NCBI GenBank assembly: GCA_025526935.1
Contig: JAHLKD010000011.1
Coordinates: forward strand, 620,001-684,000
Reading direction: 5' to 3'
DNA from: Cladochytrium replicatum
Taxonomy: Eukaryota > Chytridiomycota > Chytridiomycetes > Cladochytriales > Cladochytriaceae
DNA length: 64,000 nt
Shown here: piece by piece, positions 26,673-38,129 of the stretch
Position numbering within the stretch: position 1 is the stretch's first letter
Layout of the letters: each line of letters begins with the position of its first letter
The notes under the pieces: generated by a model
What the model saw: only the letters and a program-made list of their open reading frames with translations
The model's database searches: none
What the model was told of the DNA's origin: nothing
Position numbers and translations under genes: made by a program

Positions 26673-28240
26673 TTCAGTATAGACCCGATCTTGTTGTCTG
26701 TCCCAAGTTCCTTATCCCACTGGACCATTACTCGCCAAATTCGACTAGCCATCATCAAGCATGCGGCAAACACAAAACCCTCCCTCGGCACCACTGTCCC
26801 TAAACCCGTAAGTTCACCGATTATATTCTTATTATCGTTTAGTGGATAGCGGAAAACCGGGTCGCAGTGGAGTCGAGCTGGTGTTTTTCGAAGCAAGAGC
26901 TTGTGGGTGAGGTGGACGGTTCGACATTGTGAGTTGGGATCCGCGCGGAATTGGTCGGAGCACTTCTGTCCGATGTTTCTCAAGCAATTCAAAGCTTTTG
27001 GTGGAATATCGGGATAACCCGCCTTCGAACGGCGGGACCCGTTGAACGTTTTTATGCTACTGCGAGAAGCACTGTGGCGATTTGCTGAGGCATATCAGCA
27101 TTCCGAATGTTGCGCGCAACTTGGATGCACTTCGAAATGGGTTTGGAAAGGAGTTGCTGAACTAGTGGGGATAATCGTATGTTCGTAACCTTGTTGGGTA
27201 AGTTAATATCTCATTCATCATGGTAGATATGGAAACTTTTTATGGTTATTTTACGGGAACATGTTTCCAGATAAGGTTGGTCGAATGAGTGATCCCAATC
27301 GAGAGCTCATAAGCAATTTTCTTAGAGACTTGAAACAGATCATCCTTGAAGGGGTAGCAGATCCCACTGCTCACAGTGGAGACATTCTGGATCTCACGAA
27401 GGTCACTCTGACTCACATGGACGCGGTTATCGATCGGTTCCAAATCGCGAGAGGTGGAGATAGATCGGGCTACGTTACTAGATTGGGGAAACAGATGGCT
27501 GTGAATCGCAAGGACTCACCATTGGTGTTTCTGGATGAGTCGGGCACTGGAGTACTTTCCGGAGACGATATAACGTCGGGTACAATCGCAATGGGTCGTA
27601 TTTGCACCAGCACTGGCAGATTTCGTATATGACCGCAACCCAGCGAGCCAGGTGAGGCATCCGTGGACTTGTGGGCGAAAACTGTCCAGTTTATCTTTTG
27701 ACCAAAGAAGCCGGATCTGGCGTTATCTACACTCAGTGGAATCGAGAATGTCTTGTCAGTGAGCTGGGTTGCAGGTCACGCTGTTGCAACACATTATTTC
27801 AAGGCGTGTGGCCGTTGCGTGCCGTCGAACCTTCTCCTGGGCCGTGGAAGAAAAAGACGAAGCAGAAGGTCAGGAAGGACGTGAGTTTTGGATAAAGTTT
27901 GTACCAAGAGATCGCACTTTGCCGTTTGAAAAGGTTCTTGTGATTTGCAATACATTGGACCCTGTTACTCCGATCGAATCTGCACGCCGACTCGAGAAGC
28001 TGATGGAGGCAAGGTGATTCCAATTCGAATCACTTTTCGACAGAAATGGCACTTGTACACACAGGGAAACGGGCTTCTATTTACACTAGGTTGGTTACGG
28101 TCATTGCAGTCTTGCTCAGCGCTCCAAATGTTCTGAGGGGGCGATATTCAGCTAGGAAGAATGAGTTTTTTTCTAAGTCAGCCCCAGGAATCAGAATGTT
28201 GCAGGGATTACTAATAACAAATGTTTGGAAGCAAGTGTGA
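26673..28240 (+). pseudogene. Decayed S33/TAP-like peptidase copy (copy 1)
   Basis: Scattered fragments match the intact peptidases of this window in order. A proline/threonine stretch equivalent to 'ATTKPSLGPLF' lies near 26770. A block equivalent to 'VILDGVVDPIDYAGD' lies near 27345 ('IILEGVADPTAHSGDI'). The 'NTLDPVTPIESA' acid-residue block lies at about 27949-27985, and the catalytic-His region ('GYGHC' equivalent, frame-shifted) near 28095. Several frameshifts and stops occur, and the serine nucleophile region is destroyed. The LINE 2 poly-A abuts its left end. No product is expected. Confidence 0.8.
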
Positions 28241-28419
28241 ACGAGACGAACTGAATTTGGCTGGGATCTCAACGTTCCGACTCGGAGTGCTGAGAACTTG
28301 AGAAAGGAGACGCCTATTTGCTGAAGATTTTGATCATCTTCTTCATTGCTCAAGATTCCCTTCCAATAAACTTTTTTTTGGAAAATTAGACACACCCGGC
28401 TGAGCCATTTTGCTGCCGG

Positions 28420-30721
28420 ATGCCCGGGCGTGATCGACCGACGGTGACGAAACGAATGGGACCAACAACTGCTGAGGGGTTATTGTGGGGCATTGCTGCT
28501 CTGGCGTCTCTCTACTCATCTATGGGGAACGGAAACTGGCAAGCTGGCATAGGTGCGCGTTTGATCCGACAAAAGCGGAATGTGTCATATCCATCCAGTC
28601 ACTCAACGTAGTTGGCTCACAATGGAGAATAACTTTTTCAATAGGACTCATCTCTTTGTTTATTGCTGCGTTTCAACTCCGAGATTCGCGCCGATTGCCA
28701 CCTGGAACCACTTTCGATGACTATCGGTATGCATAAAAAGTACATCCTTCGCGAAGGGGAACTGGAGTAAAGTTTTATGGCCGACAGGATAGAATGCTCT
28801 AGCGGCTTGCTGGCAGGAAGCTTGACAATCCCATTCGTGCTGATATCGCTTATCAACGCTGTTGAATCCAATGACTCAAGAGGCAAGATCTTTATTATAA
28901 TGATATTTATTTGTAAACTTTTACTTGCTTTATCTAGAACTCTTGCTTCTCTATTTCTGGTCGAGTGTTCTTCTCAGCTCAACTACTATGGTTGTGTCAA
29001 GTGTCCCAAAATCGTGGCAGAGCGCATGGCTCACCATTTTCGGCTTGTCTATCCTAGCCACTTTTGTCGCAAGAATACGACCGATACCGTCTTCGAGTTG
29101 TGAGGACCATCCCATTTTTTTGGTTGTCAAAGAGATCTAACTTTCTTACTCAAGCCGCTTCGGCAATTTGGTGGGGCTCTTGTGCATTGGTGTATCTGGG
29201 CGTTCTTCAGACGCTTGTACGATTAGTGAGGAAAACTTTCTCACTTGGAGAAGGAATGATCATCAGTGAGGCTATGGCGTTGCTGCTTGTTGATAGTATT
29301 ATTCACACAACGAGCGAGGTATGTGCTTGACTGTGCATCGGAAACTGCGTTCCTTAACAGCTCCCACAGTTGCAACTAGTCCACTGGGGTGTGGGCGATG
29401 TGCAGCGTTCCCATCAGTTTGTGCTGATGACAACCTTGGTGATCGGCATGCTATTGTGTGGGCCAGTGCTCTTCACTACTGTCCGTTACATGAGGGGCCA
29501 GATATCGCTCCCTTCACCACAATCGACTGTCGCAAAAGGCAACGGGTCGACTGCCCACGCGTTTGTCCCGAAGCCTGTGTCACCACACGAACTACGTACC
29601 ACAATCGCCTTCTTTTCCGTGTTCTTTGCCATAGTCGGCGGGGTTCTATTGCGTTGGAACACCTTGAGGATGCCGGGACATGAGAATGGCTTCCTCTGGA
29701 CCATTTTCTTTATTTTCGAAGAACTTCCACGTTCGATGATTGTGGTTCTATGGGTCGTCATGGTTCTGTGTGCGATTCTTGCTGCCTCATGGCTATGGCC
29801 ACTTGGTGTTTCAGCGAGCGATGCGAAGGGGTTAAATATGCGCAGAAAGTTCTACCACTTGCTGGCGACGGCAATGTTTGTTCCAGGCATTGTGGTTGAT
29901 GTGAGGATCATTCGTCGATATTGCTTTGGTGCACTGAGTAATTCCCCTCGATAGGCCGAATTTTCGCACCTTGCTTTCTCATTTGCCCTCTCGGCGTTTA
30001 TCATGGTCGAGTACATTCGACTGCTGGATATCCAACCTTTCGGACAGTACGTCCACTTCTTCTATCAGTCGTATCTGGATACACGTGATGCTGGATTGGT
30101 TATTGTTTCCCATCTGTACCTCTTAATTGGTTGCGCTAGCCCCGTTTGGATGTCTAGGTAAGTTTTTCGAACCTTTTGTTTTAACGAAGCACTTATCTAA
30201 TGTTCACTACAGCTTAGTTAAGAGCTCTGCTGTAGCAGCGTTAACTGGAATCTTTGTCTTGGGCATCGGCGACACAGCCGTAAGGCATTCTGTACGCTAA
30301 ATTATGTTCCACTAAACAGTGTCACATGCTTAGGCTAGCGTCGGGGGCAAACTTTTTGGCAGGCGGCGGTGGCCCGCATCGAATAAGACGGTCGAAGGCA
30401 CTCTCTGTTTCGTGGGAGCAGTTGTTGTATTCATGTTCCTGCTGAGTTTGGTCGGCGTGGTTCAACTTACGGCTTTCCAGGTATGTTACTTGAGGGTCTC
30501 CAAGTTTTGTCTTATAGTTCTAACATATTGCTTTTCGCTATGTAGTGGTTAAAATTCACTATTATTGCAACCGGGAGTGGTGAGTTTTGGTATCGTCGTG
30601 GTTGTCGAACATGTCTTGATTAACTTTTTTATTCTCAGCTCTAATGGAGGCCGTTTCCGATCAGAATGACAACCTGATGCTCCCTCCCTTTACTGCAGCG
30701 TTGATGCTCTTGCACTTATAG
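28420..30721 (+). CDS. SEC59: Dolichol kinase (SEC59/DOLK)
   Basis: Supported exons: 28420-28552, 28612-28726, 28788-28882, 28938 to about 29318, 29370-29900 (or from 29361), 29955-30157, 30213-30279, 30334-30480, 30546-30579, 30639-30721. The C-terminal half is diagnostic: 'MRRKFYHLLATAMFVPGIVVD', 'YLDTRDAGLVIVSHLYLL', 'GIGDTAASVGGKLFGRRRW' (CTP-binding region), 'NKTVEGT', 'MEAVSDQNDNLMLPP'. The enzyme phosphorylates dolichol with CTP in the ER membrane for N-glycosylation and GPI synthesis; many membrane helices are visible. Oddities: the intron at 28883-28937 starts with GC (GCAAGA), and between about 29040 and 29130 the frame shifts by one without a convincing intron, near a run of seven T. 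This may be a sequence error, or the gene may be recently damaged. Confidence 0.88.
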
Positions 30722-33070
30722 GACCGATCTCGTCCATTGTTCTTTTGTTATCCGTTTTGCTTTCGATTAATATTAATATGATTTCCTTCCACTTAAACAT
30801 CCAGGACAATTGTGAACATCGCGGATGTAGAGCTTACAGTCAACTCAGAATACCTCGTGGCATTTGAGACGTGTCATTCCCCCAGATGATGAGTTCAGAT
30901 TCCGCTAACGTTCTAACTGATCAGTGAACTTTTGGAGACAAGAAAAGCCAACATAAGCTAGACCGGAAGCCGGGCCCGTCCATGTAATTCCGCGGTAGTT
31001 CTCTGCTGGGAAGTGGTGGTTCGTGGTAGGCCTGGGCTAACAGTGGTGACGAGACGAGTGGGGCCGCACACTGGACAATCGGTCGGATTTCTAGCACACT
31101 AGAGATTTGCAGCGCGGACACTTGTAGCCTTTACGTGTGAGTCTGCCCGGATGAATTGAAGGAAACCGGTCAATTTCGAGGGGGTTTGTAAACGACACTG
31201 GAGGGATATCCCATTTGAACCAGATTATGTTCGGATTTCGTCGTGAGTACCGCCAGCGGTGGAATGTTTTCAAAAAGAATGTCGCGAAGATGTGTTTCGT
31301 TCACTACCACACGACAAATCCCTAGCAAGCTTCCTGTTTCTGACAGTTGCAGACCGCCATCATGTCTCCTTGGCTATTTCGGTACATCTCGGCCGCAAGA
31401 CCGAAAATGGATACTTATATGTTGCTCTTCTTCAAAGAAATCAATGCCTGATAGATATCACCGGGGTCGCCGTTGTGAGTGAGGCTCACATTACCAGGAT
31501 CGCTTTCAATCCATGGGATGAAAACAGATCTGTGGTACATTGCAAACTCACCTGGTGATGTTCGAGCAAGTTCGAGCGAATTTTGAAGAGAGGGCTCTCC
31601 TTTGAGCCCCCCTTTCTTAAGACCATTAACCTGATCTACCGGATTTCCGGCATTTGAGAATCGATCTAGCTTCTCCATGAAACTGTCCTGCTCCCTATGC
31701 ATACCGCTCAGGTCCGAAACCTCTCTGATCCCTGATTCCTCGTTGCGATAATTCCAAGCTGACTCAGAGGGTTCTGGTCAAAGTATTCGGAAGCAAATTG
31801 CTCAGCGAATGGAACTCAAGACGATTAAGCCTCAAATCCGTCTCCATCGCCGATCGTGAACGGTCGAGAACAATGGAACGCATGACGGACAATGCCGCGT
31901 TGGATGTTCGACCTTTTCTCAACCTGACTATTTTACTTTTTTCTATGTAAGTCCTTTGGGGATATGTGAACGACTTTGGCTCCTTTTTGGACGATAAGGC
32001 AAGGATCCATACCATTATTCGCGGTATTTTCTTCTAAAATAACCTTTTTATTAATCAAGTTTCGGGAACTAGAATCTCTGGAGCACCGAGTTGTTTAGGC
32101 GTCCAGAGAGCAAAGCAGTTCCCAAAGAACAACAGAAGAAACAAATAATTTGGAAGTTGATATGGACGAAGGACCAACAGCGATCATAGATCGCCAACAG
32201 CGAGCTGAAGGTAGAAGGAAAGTGCTACCTTTGTTTTTTGTTTGATCTAACTGGTCTTCGGCAGCTCAATTAGCCTCTTCACATACTATGCTTGTTTGCG
32301 GACGTGCGATGATCTGCTGTCACTCGCAACAGCTGTTGGACAGATTCACTCCTGGAAGCCAACATACCAAACAGAATACAATTATGGGTACGGCGATAAT
32401 AGTGTATCTGAGGTCGCAGAATTTCTTGTTCCATATGAGATGCTTAGCCAGAATCTGCTGTTGTATTGCGCGACCAGATTACAGAGTACGTTAGCCAAAG
32501 CGCTGAAGCTGTAAAGGTATTGTTGAGTTTTAAATGGCTTCACTGATATTAACAGAATCGACAGGGCATAATCGATGGCCTACTTTTGATGGTTGATGAA
32601 TCCATGTGCATTTGTTACGCGACGGGTTCGCTCGTTCTTCTGGGCTTCCATGATTCTGGAGGAAAGTTTTATTGAAATCCCAACAGCTAATTTACTTTAC
32701 TGAATGGAAAGACAAAGCGAGGAATTACTCTCTCTAATCGATACGTGCAACGTCAGAACCTGCACACCTTTCAACCTTTAATAAATGATCAAAGTATCTG
32801 CCATCGATACCTGAAACCAACTCCAGGAATCTCCCCACAGATCCAGCCATTCCGATGTCGTACAGCACCGATCCAACCATTCCAACCCCTATTTTCAACA
32901 TTTAATGCTCGTACCAATCCCACCAATCCCAGTGGCCCAACCCACGCGTTTGGGTGCGACCCTGATCGGTTGGCACTGCATGGGGCTCTGCGTTGCTCAT
33001 TGCTGTGAATATCGCTCGTCATCGATACCGACACAGATTATTTATCTCTATTTAATCTCTTGGATGTCAA
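30722..33070. other. Mostly non-coding stretch with remnants of an unidentified gene
   Basis: Between about 31725 and 32520 the plus strand has coding-like pieces. A frame over 31759-31950 reads '..VKVFGSKLLSEWNSRRLSL..' and runs into a donor-like GTAAGT at 31948. An ATG at 32162 starts 'MDEGPTAIIDRQQRAE' before a possible intron (GTAGAA...CGGCAG), and 32296-32514 follows. Frames do not join cleanly and no family is recognisable, so this is probably a decayed gene. Nothing can be supported in 30722-31700 or 32521-33070. Confidence 0.35.
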
Positions 33071-34740
33071 ATGGCTGCCCCTGCTTATACTGCTCAGTTG
33101 GAGGTTTCTCCGCACCCCATGCAAGACAACCCTGCCTTCGGTCTTCCTCCGGAGTATGATATCAACATCGATTTGCACATCGAGGGCATCAATGGCCTCA
33201 TCACAATGACAGGGCATCGCACCGGCGAGCGTCCCGGGCACCCGCTTCCAGACGTTATCTTTGTTCCGGGCCAAACACTAGCTGGAATCGTGGACGTGTC
33301 CATGCTAACTCCTGCGAAGCGCCAGCGATTGTTGGGGAGTGCTTCGGGTGGAGATTTGAAGATGTCGGAACTGTTTACGGTGCTCCTTGTCGGGGAGGTG
33401 CATGCGTTCAGTCGCGCACAACGGAACTTGCTGCGAACGAATCGTGGATTGAATTCCGCTGGCAGCACAAAGTACTTTGAAGCGCTGCTGATCACGCCGA
33501 TCGTTCTAGGGCTCTGGAACATTGCAAAGAAGAGGGGGAAGGGAAAGGGTGATCAGGGGGTAATTGGGGCCAAGTCTGTTTCGCTCTTCAATTTGGAGGT
33601 TCCTGTGACAGACGGTGGTGTTTTCGAGGTAAACGATACAAATGAACGGGCAAATTTCCTTGGCTGATTTCCCAATTGTGTCAGATCACAATTCCAGACT
33701 CAGCAATCCTACCCCCAGACTTTCAGAGCGAGTATGGCAGTGTTTCGTACACTATGTGTGTCATTTCACGGTCACGATCGGTTGTCGGTCACCACTATAG
33801 CCTGATTGTCGATGGAAACCTCCACCAGCATCACCTCCTTCCACCTAGACTTTCACTCCCGCTCTCCTCACATCTCGATCCTGAAGCCTTTGCTGTTCTT
33901 TCAAAGCTCCTGCACGTCCACTCAACTATAAGCAGCGATCACATCGACGTTGCATGCATTCCTGGTGTTCCCTACAACGCAACTCTGGGCTACCAAGCAG
34001 TCAGAGTTCGGCTCTCCGTTGAACCTTCTGCGCGATGGAGACTCGAAGCGCTTGCGGATATGTTTTGCGATGTACGAGCTCACTTTGTTCACAGAGTTTC
34101 AATAAAAGGCGGAAAGTATGCGTCCGATTTTGCGACCAAGGACGTCACAGCACGCTGCTCGTTACGGCCGCTTGCGACTGGAGAGACGTCGATGCTGATG
34201 GTGGACATGAACCTTGAGCTGAAGCGATGGGATTGTGGACCCCAGCGTGTTTCGGGGCCATTCTGCGTGATAGATCATCCAGAGGACGAAGGGAGGGCGC
34301 TGTGTATCCCGAGTCACGTACCAATGGAAATCAGCCAGTTCTCTTCGCCCCACGACTCCTTGATCTTCCGTGGACCCGCACCCGTCCCATCCGTCCCCTC
34401 TCCTCCACCTCCCCTCCACCCCTCAGGTGACGAAAGCGACGCCGAGTCGACAGGTCCTCCTTCGCCCTCGGCCGCACACGACATTCCAGCAACCGACAAT
34501 CCAAACTTGGAACCAACTAGGCCGGCAAGACGGGCGCGCTACCTCGTTGCGTCCGAGTGGTTTGTTGTCGTCAAGGTTGCGATTGTGGACGACAAGGGTG
34601 GTGCGATGAACATGCTTAGAGCAGCTGTTGGACAGAAGAAGGCGCTAGCGGAAGAGGACGTAACGTTGGAGATTCCGTTTAGTTGCTCGGTGAGGAGACA
34701 CACCATCAGCGACGATGATTTGCCGTCGTACATGGCATGA
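33071..34740 (+). CDS. Arrestin-like (alpha-arrestin) protein
   Basis: Exons 33071-33628 and 33685-34740 with a 56-nt intron (GTAAAC...GTCAG) give 537 aa. The N-terminal arrestin fold is suggested by 'IFVPGQTLAGIVDV' (the 'PG..v.G.v' strand pair) and, across the splice junction, 'FEITIPDSAILPPDFQSEYG' followed by 'SVSYTMCVISRSRS', matching the 'lPpSF.g..g.v.Y' signature of arrestin-N domains. The second half contains an arrestin-C-like beta region and a long Pro/Ser linker before 'ASEWFVVVKVAIVDDKGG'. Alpha-arrestins are adaptors that bring ubiquitin ligases to membrane transporters. No PPxY motif is obvious here, so that role is uncertain. A decayed tandem copy follows at 35100-36620. Confidence 0.65.
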
Positions 34741-35042
34741 CCCAAGGTGGATCGGACTCTGTTGTTCGTTACGTTGTTCAGTGATATTATCAAAAATTTT
34801 CTTTGTTTAATGATTCAAGAAATCCTAGTGGAATTGGTTTCACCATTGGTTTCCAAGTATATTATATCGGACACAAATTGGTTGTTATCCACGTTCAGTG
34901 AAAAAACAGCGAACTGCATCTAAGAGACGCAAACAAACGAGGAAGTGTCGACGTTCGTTGCTTTTGATTGGCTGGTGTGGAACCTTGAGCAAAGTTTGTT
35001 AGCGTGAATCCTAAAATTACACGCTTGACAACAGAACATTAT

Positions 35043-35097
35043 TGGTGTTGTTGTTGACGAGGGAGCAATTGGTGTTGTTGTTGACGAGGGAGCAATT
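35043..35097. repeat. 27-bp tandem duplication
   Basis: The unit GGTGTTGTTGTTGACGAGGG plus AGCAATT occurs twice back to back between the arrestin-like gene and its relic. Together with 34741-35042, which shows nothing else, it fills the gap. Confidence 0.85.
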
Positions 35098-35099
35098 GT

Positions 35100-36620
35100 C
35101 CGTCATCAGAACGAACTTGAGCCTCAATTGGCACGTACAATAAACTCTATTTTGAGAAGTGTGAAGGAAAACCCTGATCCGATGGAACGGCTGGACTGCG
35201 GGGTGCACATTTTTGCCCTTCGATTGCCGTCCGATAGTGAAACAGTTCTGTAGTCGGAGTTTTCTCCTTGCACAATGCAAAACAACCCTGCGTAGGGGTC
35301 TTCTTTCAGAATACGAGACATCGATTTGCTCAGTGAGGGCATCAATGGCCTTATCACGATGGCATGTTATCGTACGGGCGAGCGTCCCGGCCATGTCTGC
35401 CAGACGTCATTTTTGTCCCAGGTCAGAAGCAAGTTAAAAAATCGTGGACGTGTAAGCGCTCACTCCTGCGAAGCGCCAGCGCCTGGTGGGGAGTGCCTCG
35501 GGAGGCGGTCTGGACAAAATGTCCAGCGATCATGGTCGGGGAAGTGTATGTGTTCAGTCGCCGGTTGTATTCCGGTGGGCGCTCTGAGCGATCCGATTGT
35601 TCTGGAATTTTGGAACATTGCGAAAGGAGGGGGAAATAGAAAGGGTGATCTGGGAGTGATTTGGGCCAAGTCTGTTTCGCTCTTCAATCTCGCGGTGCCC
35701 GTGACGAATGGTGGAGTTTTGACGTTAGCAAACGATGATGTTAGGTGAAACACAGCATCAACTCCTTCCAACCACACTTTCGCACCCGGTCACATCACAA
35801 CTCGATCCTGAAGCCTTTGCTGTCTCCACTCAACCATTGGCAGTGATCACATCGACCTTGCATGCATGCAGTGCGTTCAATAAAACGCAGGTCTGGGCTA
35901 TCAAGCGGTTCGAGTTCGGCTCTTCGTAGATGCTTCTGAGCGGTTAAGGCCCGAAAAGCTTGTAGATATGTTCTGTGATGTACGAGCGCACTTAGTTCAA
36001 AGTGTCAGTAATAGTCGGAAAGTATGCGTCCGATTTTGCGACCAAGGACGTCACAGCACGGTGCTCGTTACGGCCGCTTGCGACTGGAGAGACGTCGATG
36101 CTGATGGTGGACATGAACCTTGAGCTGAAGCGATGGGATTGTGGACCCCAGCGTGTTTCGGAGCCATTCTGCGTGATAGATCATCCAGAGGACGAAGGGA
36201 GGGCGCTGTGTATCCCGAGTCACGTACCAATGCAAATCAGCCAGTTCTCTTCGCCCCACGACTCCTTGATCTTCCGTGGACCCGCACCCGTCCCATCCGT
36301 CTCCTCTCCTCCACCTCCCCTCCACCCCTCAGGTGACGAAAGCGACGCCGAGTCGAAAGGTCTTCCTTTGCCCTCGGCCGCACACGACATTCCAACAACC
36401 GACAATCCAACTTGGAACCAACTAGGCCGGCAAAACTGGCGCATTGCGTCCGAGTGGTTTGTAGTCGTCGAGGTTGCGGTTGTGGACGACAAGTCTGGTC
36501 AGATAAACATGCTCAGACCCACGGTAGGGCAGAAGAAGAAGGCGCTTGCGGAAGAGGACGTGCCGTCGGAGATTCCGTTTAGTTGCTCGATAAGTGAGGA
36601 GACCTACGATCGGCAACGAT
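35100..36620 (+). pseudogene. Tandem arrestin-like pseudogene
   Basis: The order of homologous blocks is the same as in 33071-34740: 'EGINGLITM' near 35335, 'AKSVSLFNLAVPVTNGGV' near 35670, 'KYASDFATKDVTARCSLRPL' near 36020, then the Pro/Ser linker and a terminal beta block to 36620. The 5' half is broken by frameshifts and deletions, whereas about 36015-36415 is nearly identical at nucleotide level to about 34110-34510. The start region and the arrestin-N signature around the splice site are lost, so it is not expected to make a functional protein. 36621-36930 downstream holds nothing recognisable. Confidence 0.85.
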
Positions 36621-36930
36621 GATTTGCCGCCGTACAGAGTATGACGAACGCGACCAAATATTAGTTGGGCTCTGTTTCAAATTCGTACTCTATTCAACGA
36701 TAAGCCAAAAGTAATTTGTTCAGTAAAATGATTCAATAATTGTAGTCTGTTTTTCAAACCGCGGGACAAGGGACGGCAATTGGACGTACGGCACCAGGAG
36801 ACAATGACCGTCTGGATACTTTGAACTCTCATAGCTTTTTGTATATTTGTCAGTAACTACTTGGGGTTTTTTTCAGAAAACAAACAGGTTGTTCACAACT
36901 GGGGACTTTATATGGAGCCTCTAGCATGCC

Positions 36931-37628
36931 TCACAGAACCAACGCGCTAAAGCAGAGCGCAAACATGGAAACAATCAAAAGGCCAGACACTTGGAATGCC
37001 GATGCCGAGCTGGGTGTCGATGTTGCGGTGGGTCTACTAGTAGCTGTGCTGCCACCCATGACCATCGTTACAGTCTGTTGGCCGATTACCCTGACTGTCG
37101 AGTTTGACTGAAGCGACAAAATCTCCTCGCCCTCGACGTCGATGCGAAGATCAGCGCACTGGTAGAGATCGATGGTGGGGCTAAAGTGGCAGACCGTCTG
37201 CAGGGTCGCGCTCGAGTTCAGCTGTACGAGGTCCACGGGGATCGCGGAGTAGTTGAGCGGGATCTCGTACTTGGTTCCCATGGTCGCGTTGAGCTTCTCA
37301 CCGAGCTTGTACGGGAAAACAGTAAGGTTCTCGCCAAAGCCGAGGAAGATCTCGACGTTGCCTTCCCAGTAGAGTTGAACGTCGATCGTTCCCTCTTCAA
37401 GAAGCACGGCAAGTATTAGTGCATTGTTAATGTGGTTGGAAGAACGGATAACATACTCAGAGAAGAGAGCGAAATGCGGTTGGTTTGGGTGGTGTTGAAA
37501 CCTCCGCAGGGAGGGTTCTTCTGCCTGTTAGCGTCGACACCGCGGGGAACGGGGCGAGTGAGCTCATAATGAGCGCTAGCTGGGGCCAGGATAGCAGCAA
37601 GGATGAGGACAACCAAAGAATACTGCAT
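36931..37628 (-). CDS. Secreted GPI-anchored copper-binding protein, BIM1/X325 (LPMO-like) type
   Basis: Exons 37457-37628 and 36931-37394 (intron 62 nt, GTATGT...TGAAG) give 211 aa. An N-terminal signal peptide ends 'APASA', and the predicted first mature residue is His ('HYELTRPVPRGVDANRQKNP'). This is the His-brace copper ligand that defines LPMO-like proteins. 'PPCGGFN' follows, as in X325/BIM1-like members. The C-terminus is Ser/Thr-rich and ends in a hydrophobic segment, a GPI-anchor signal. In studied fungi, BIM1-type proteins bind copper at the cell surface and do not oxidise polysaccharides. The placement is by motif, without structure, so another secreted His-brace subfamily is possible. 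It is divergently paired with a secreted heme peroxidase, 501 bases between start codons. Confidence 0.75.
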
Positions 37629-38129
37629 CGTACAGTTGTAAGCTATCTGAGTATCTCAGAACTGGGTGGAGGAAGCTTTTAAGTATGTTTTCTGAGCCAC
37701 ATCGTGGTGGTGTAGCAAATATCGCGTCCGAGACATGTCAAATCTGCATTTCAGACGCTTAATAATATTGTGGTGACGACACACCACTTTCTTACGTTCT
37801 TCCCTTATGCGATGGCCTGATAAACGGCGTCAATAACTCAATAAATATTATTAGAAGCGAGGATTCGCTTGTTTAAACGTCTACATATCAGACTTCCCTT
37901 TGCCCGCACAAGTTATGTGGAAGCAAAAATCGCGCACACGTGTCCGCATTCAATGTGGAGGCAGTGCATGCAAGCCAAAGGAAAACGCCAATTGGACCAA
38001 TCGGTTTCAATCCGTTATCGTGTACCCGACTCAGTCATTCAGTGCCAGAACTTCTACTGCGCACTTTCCCCGCTTCTGCCCTACTTCAACCGCTCATCCT
38101 TCACACCGCCCTCCTGTAGAGTCGTCAGC
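37629..38129. promoter_or_regulatory. Shared intergenic region of the copper-protein/peroxidase divergent pair
   Basis: 501 bases separate the two divergent start codons; no other gene is recognisable. The arrangement would allow co-regulation, but I see no specific binding motif that I can name with confidence. Confidence 0.4.

Noticed and set aside
37869-38129. N-terminal extension of the heme peroxidase
   Set aside because: Open by chance; using the ATG at 38130 gives a clean signal peptide at the start.
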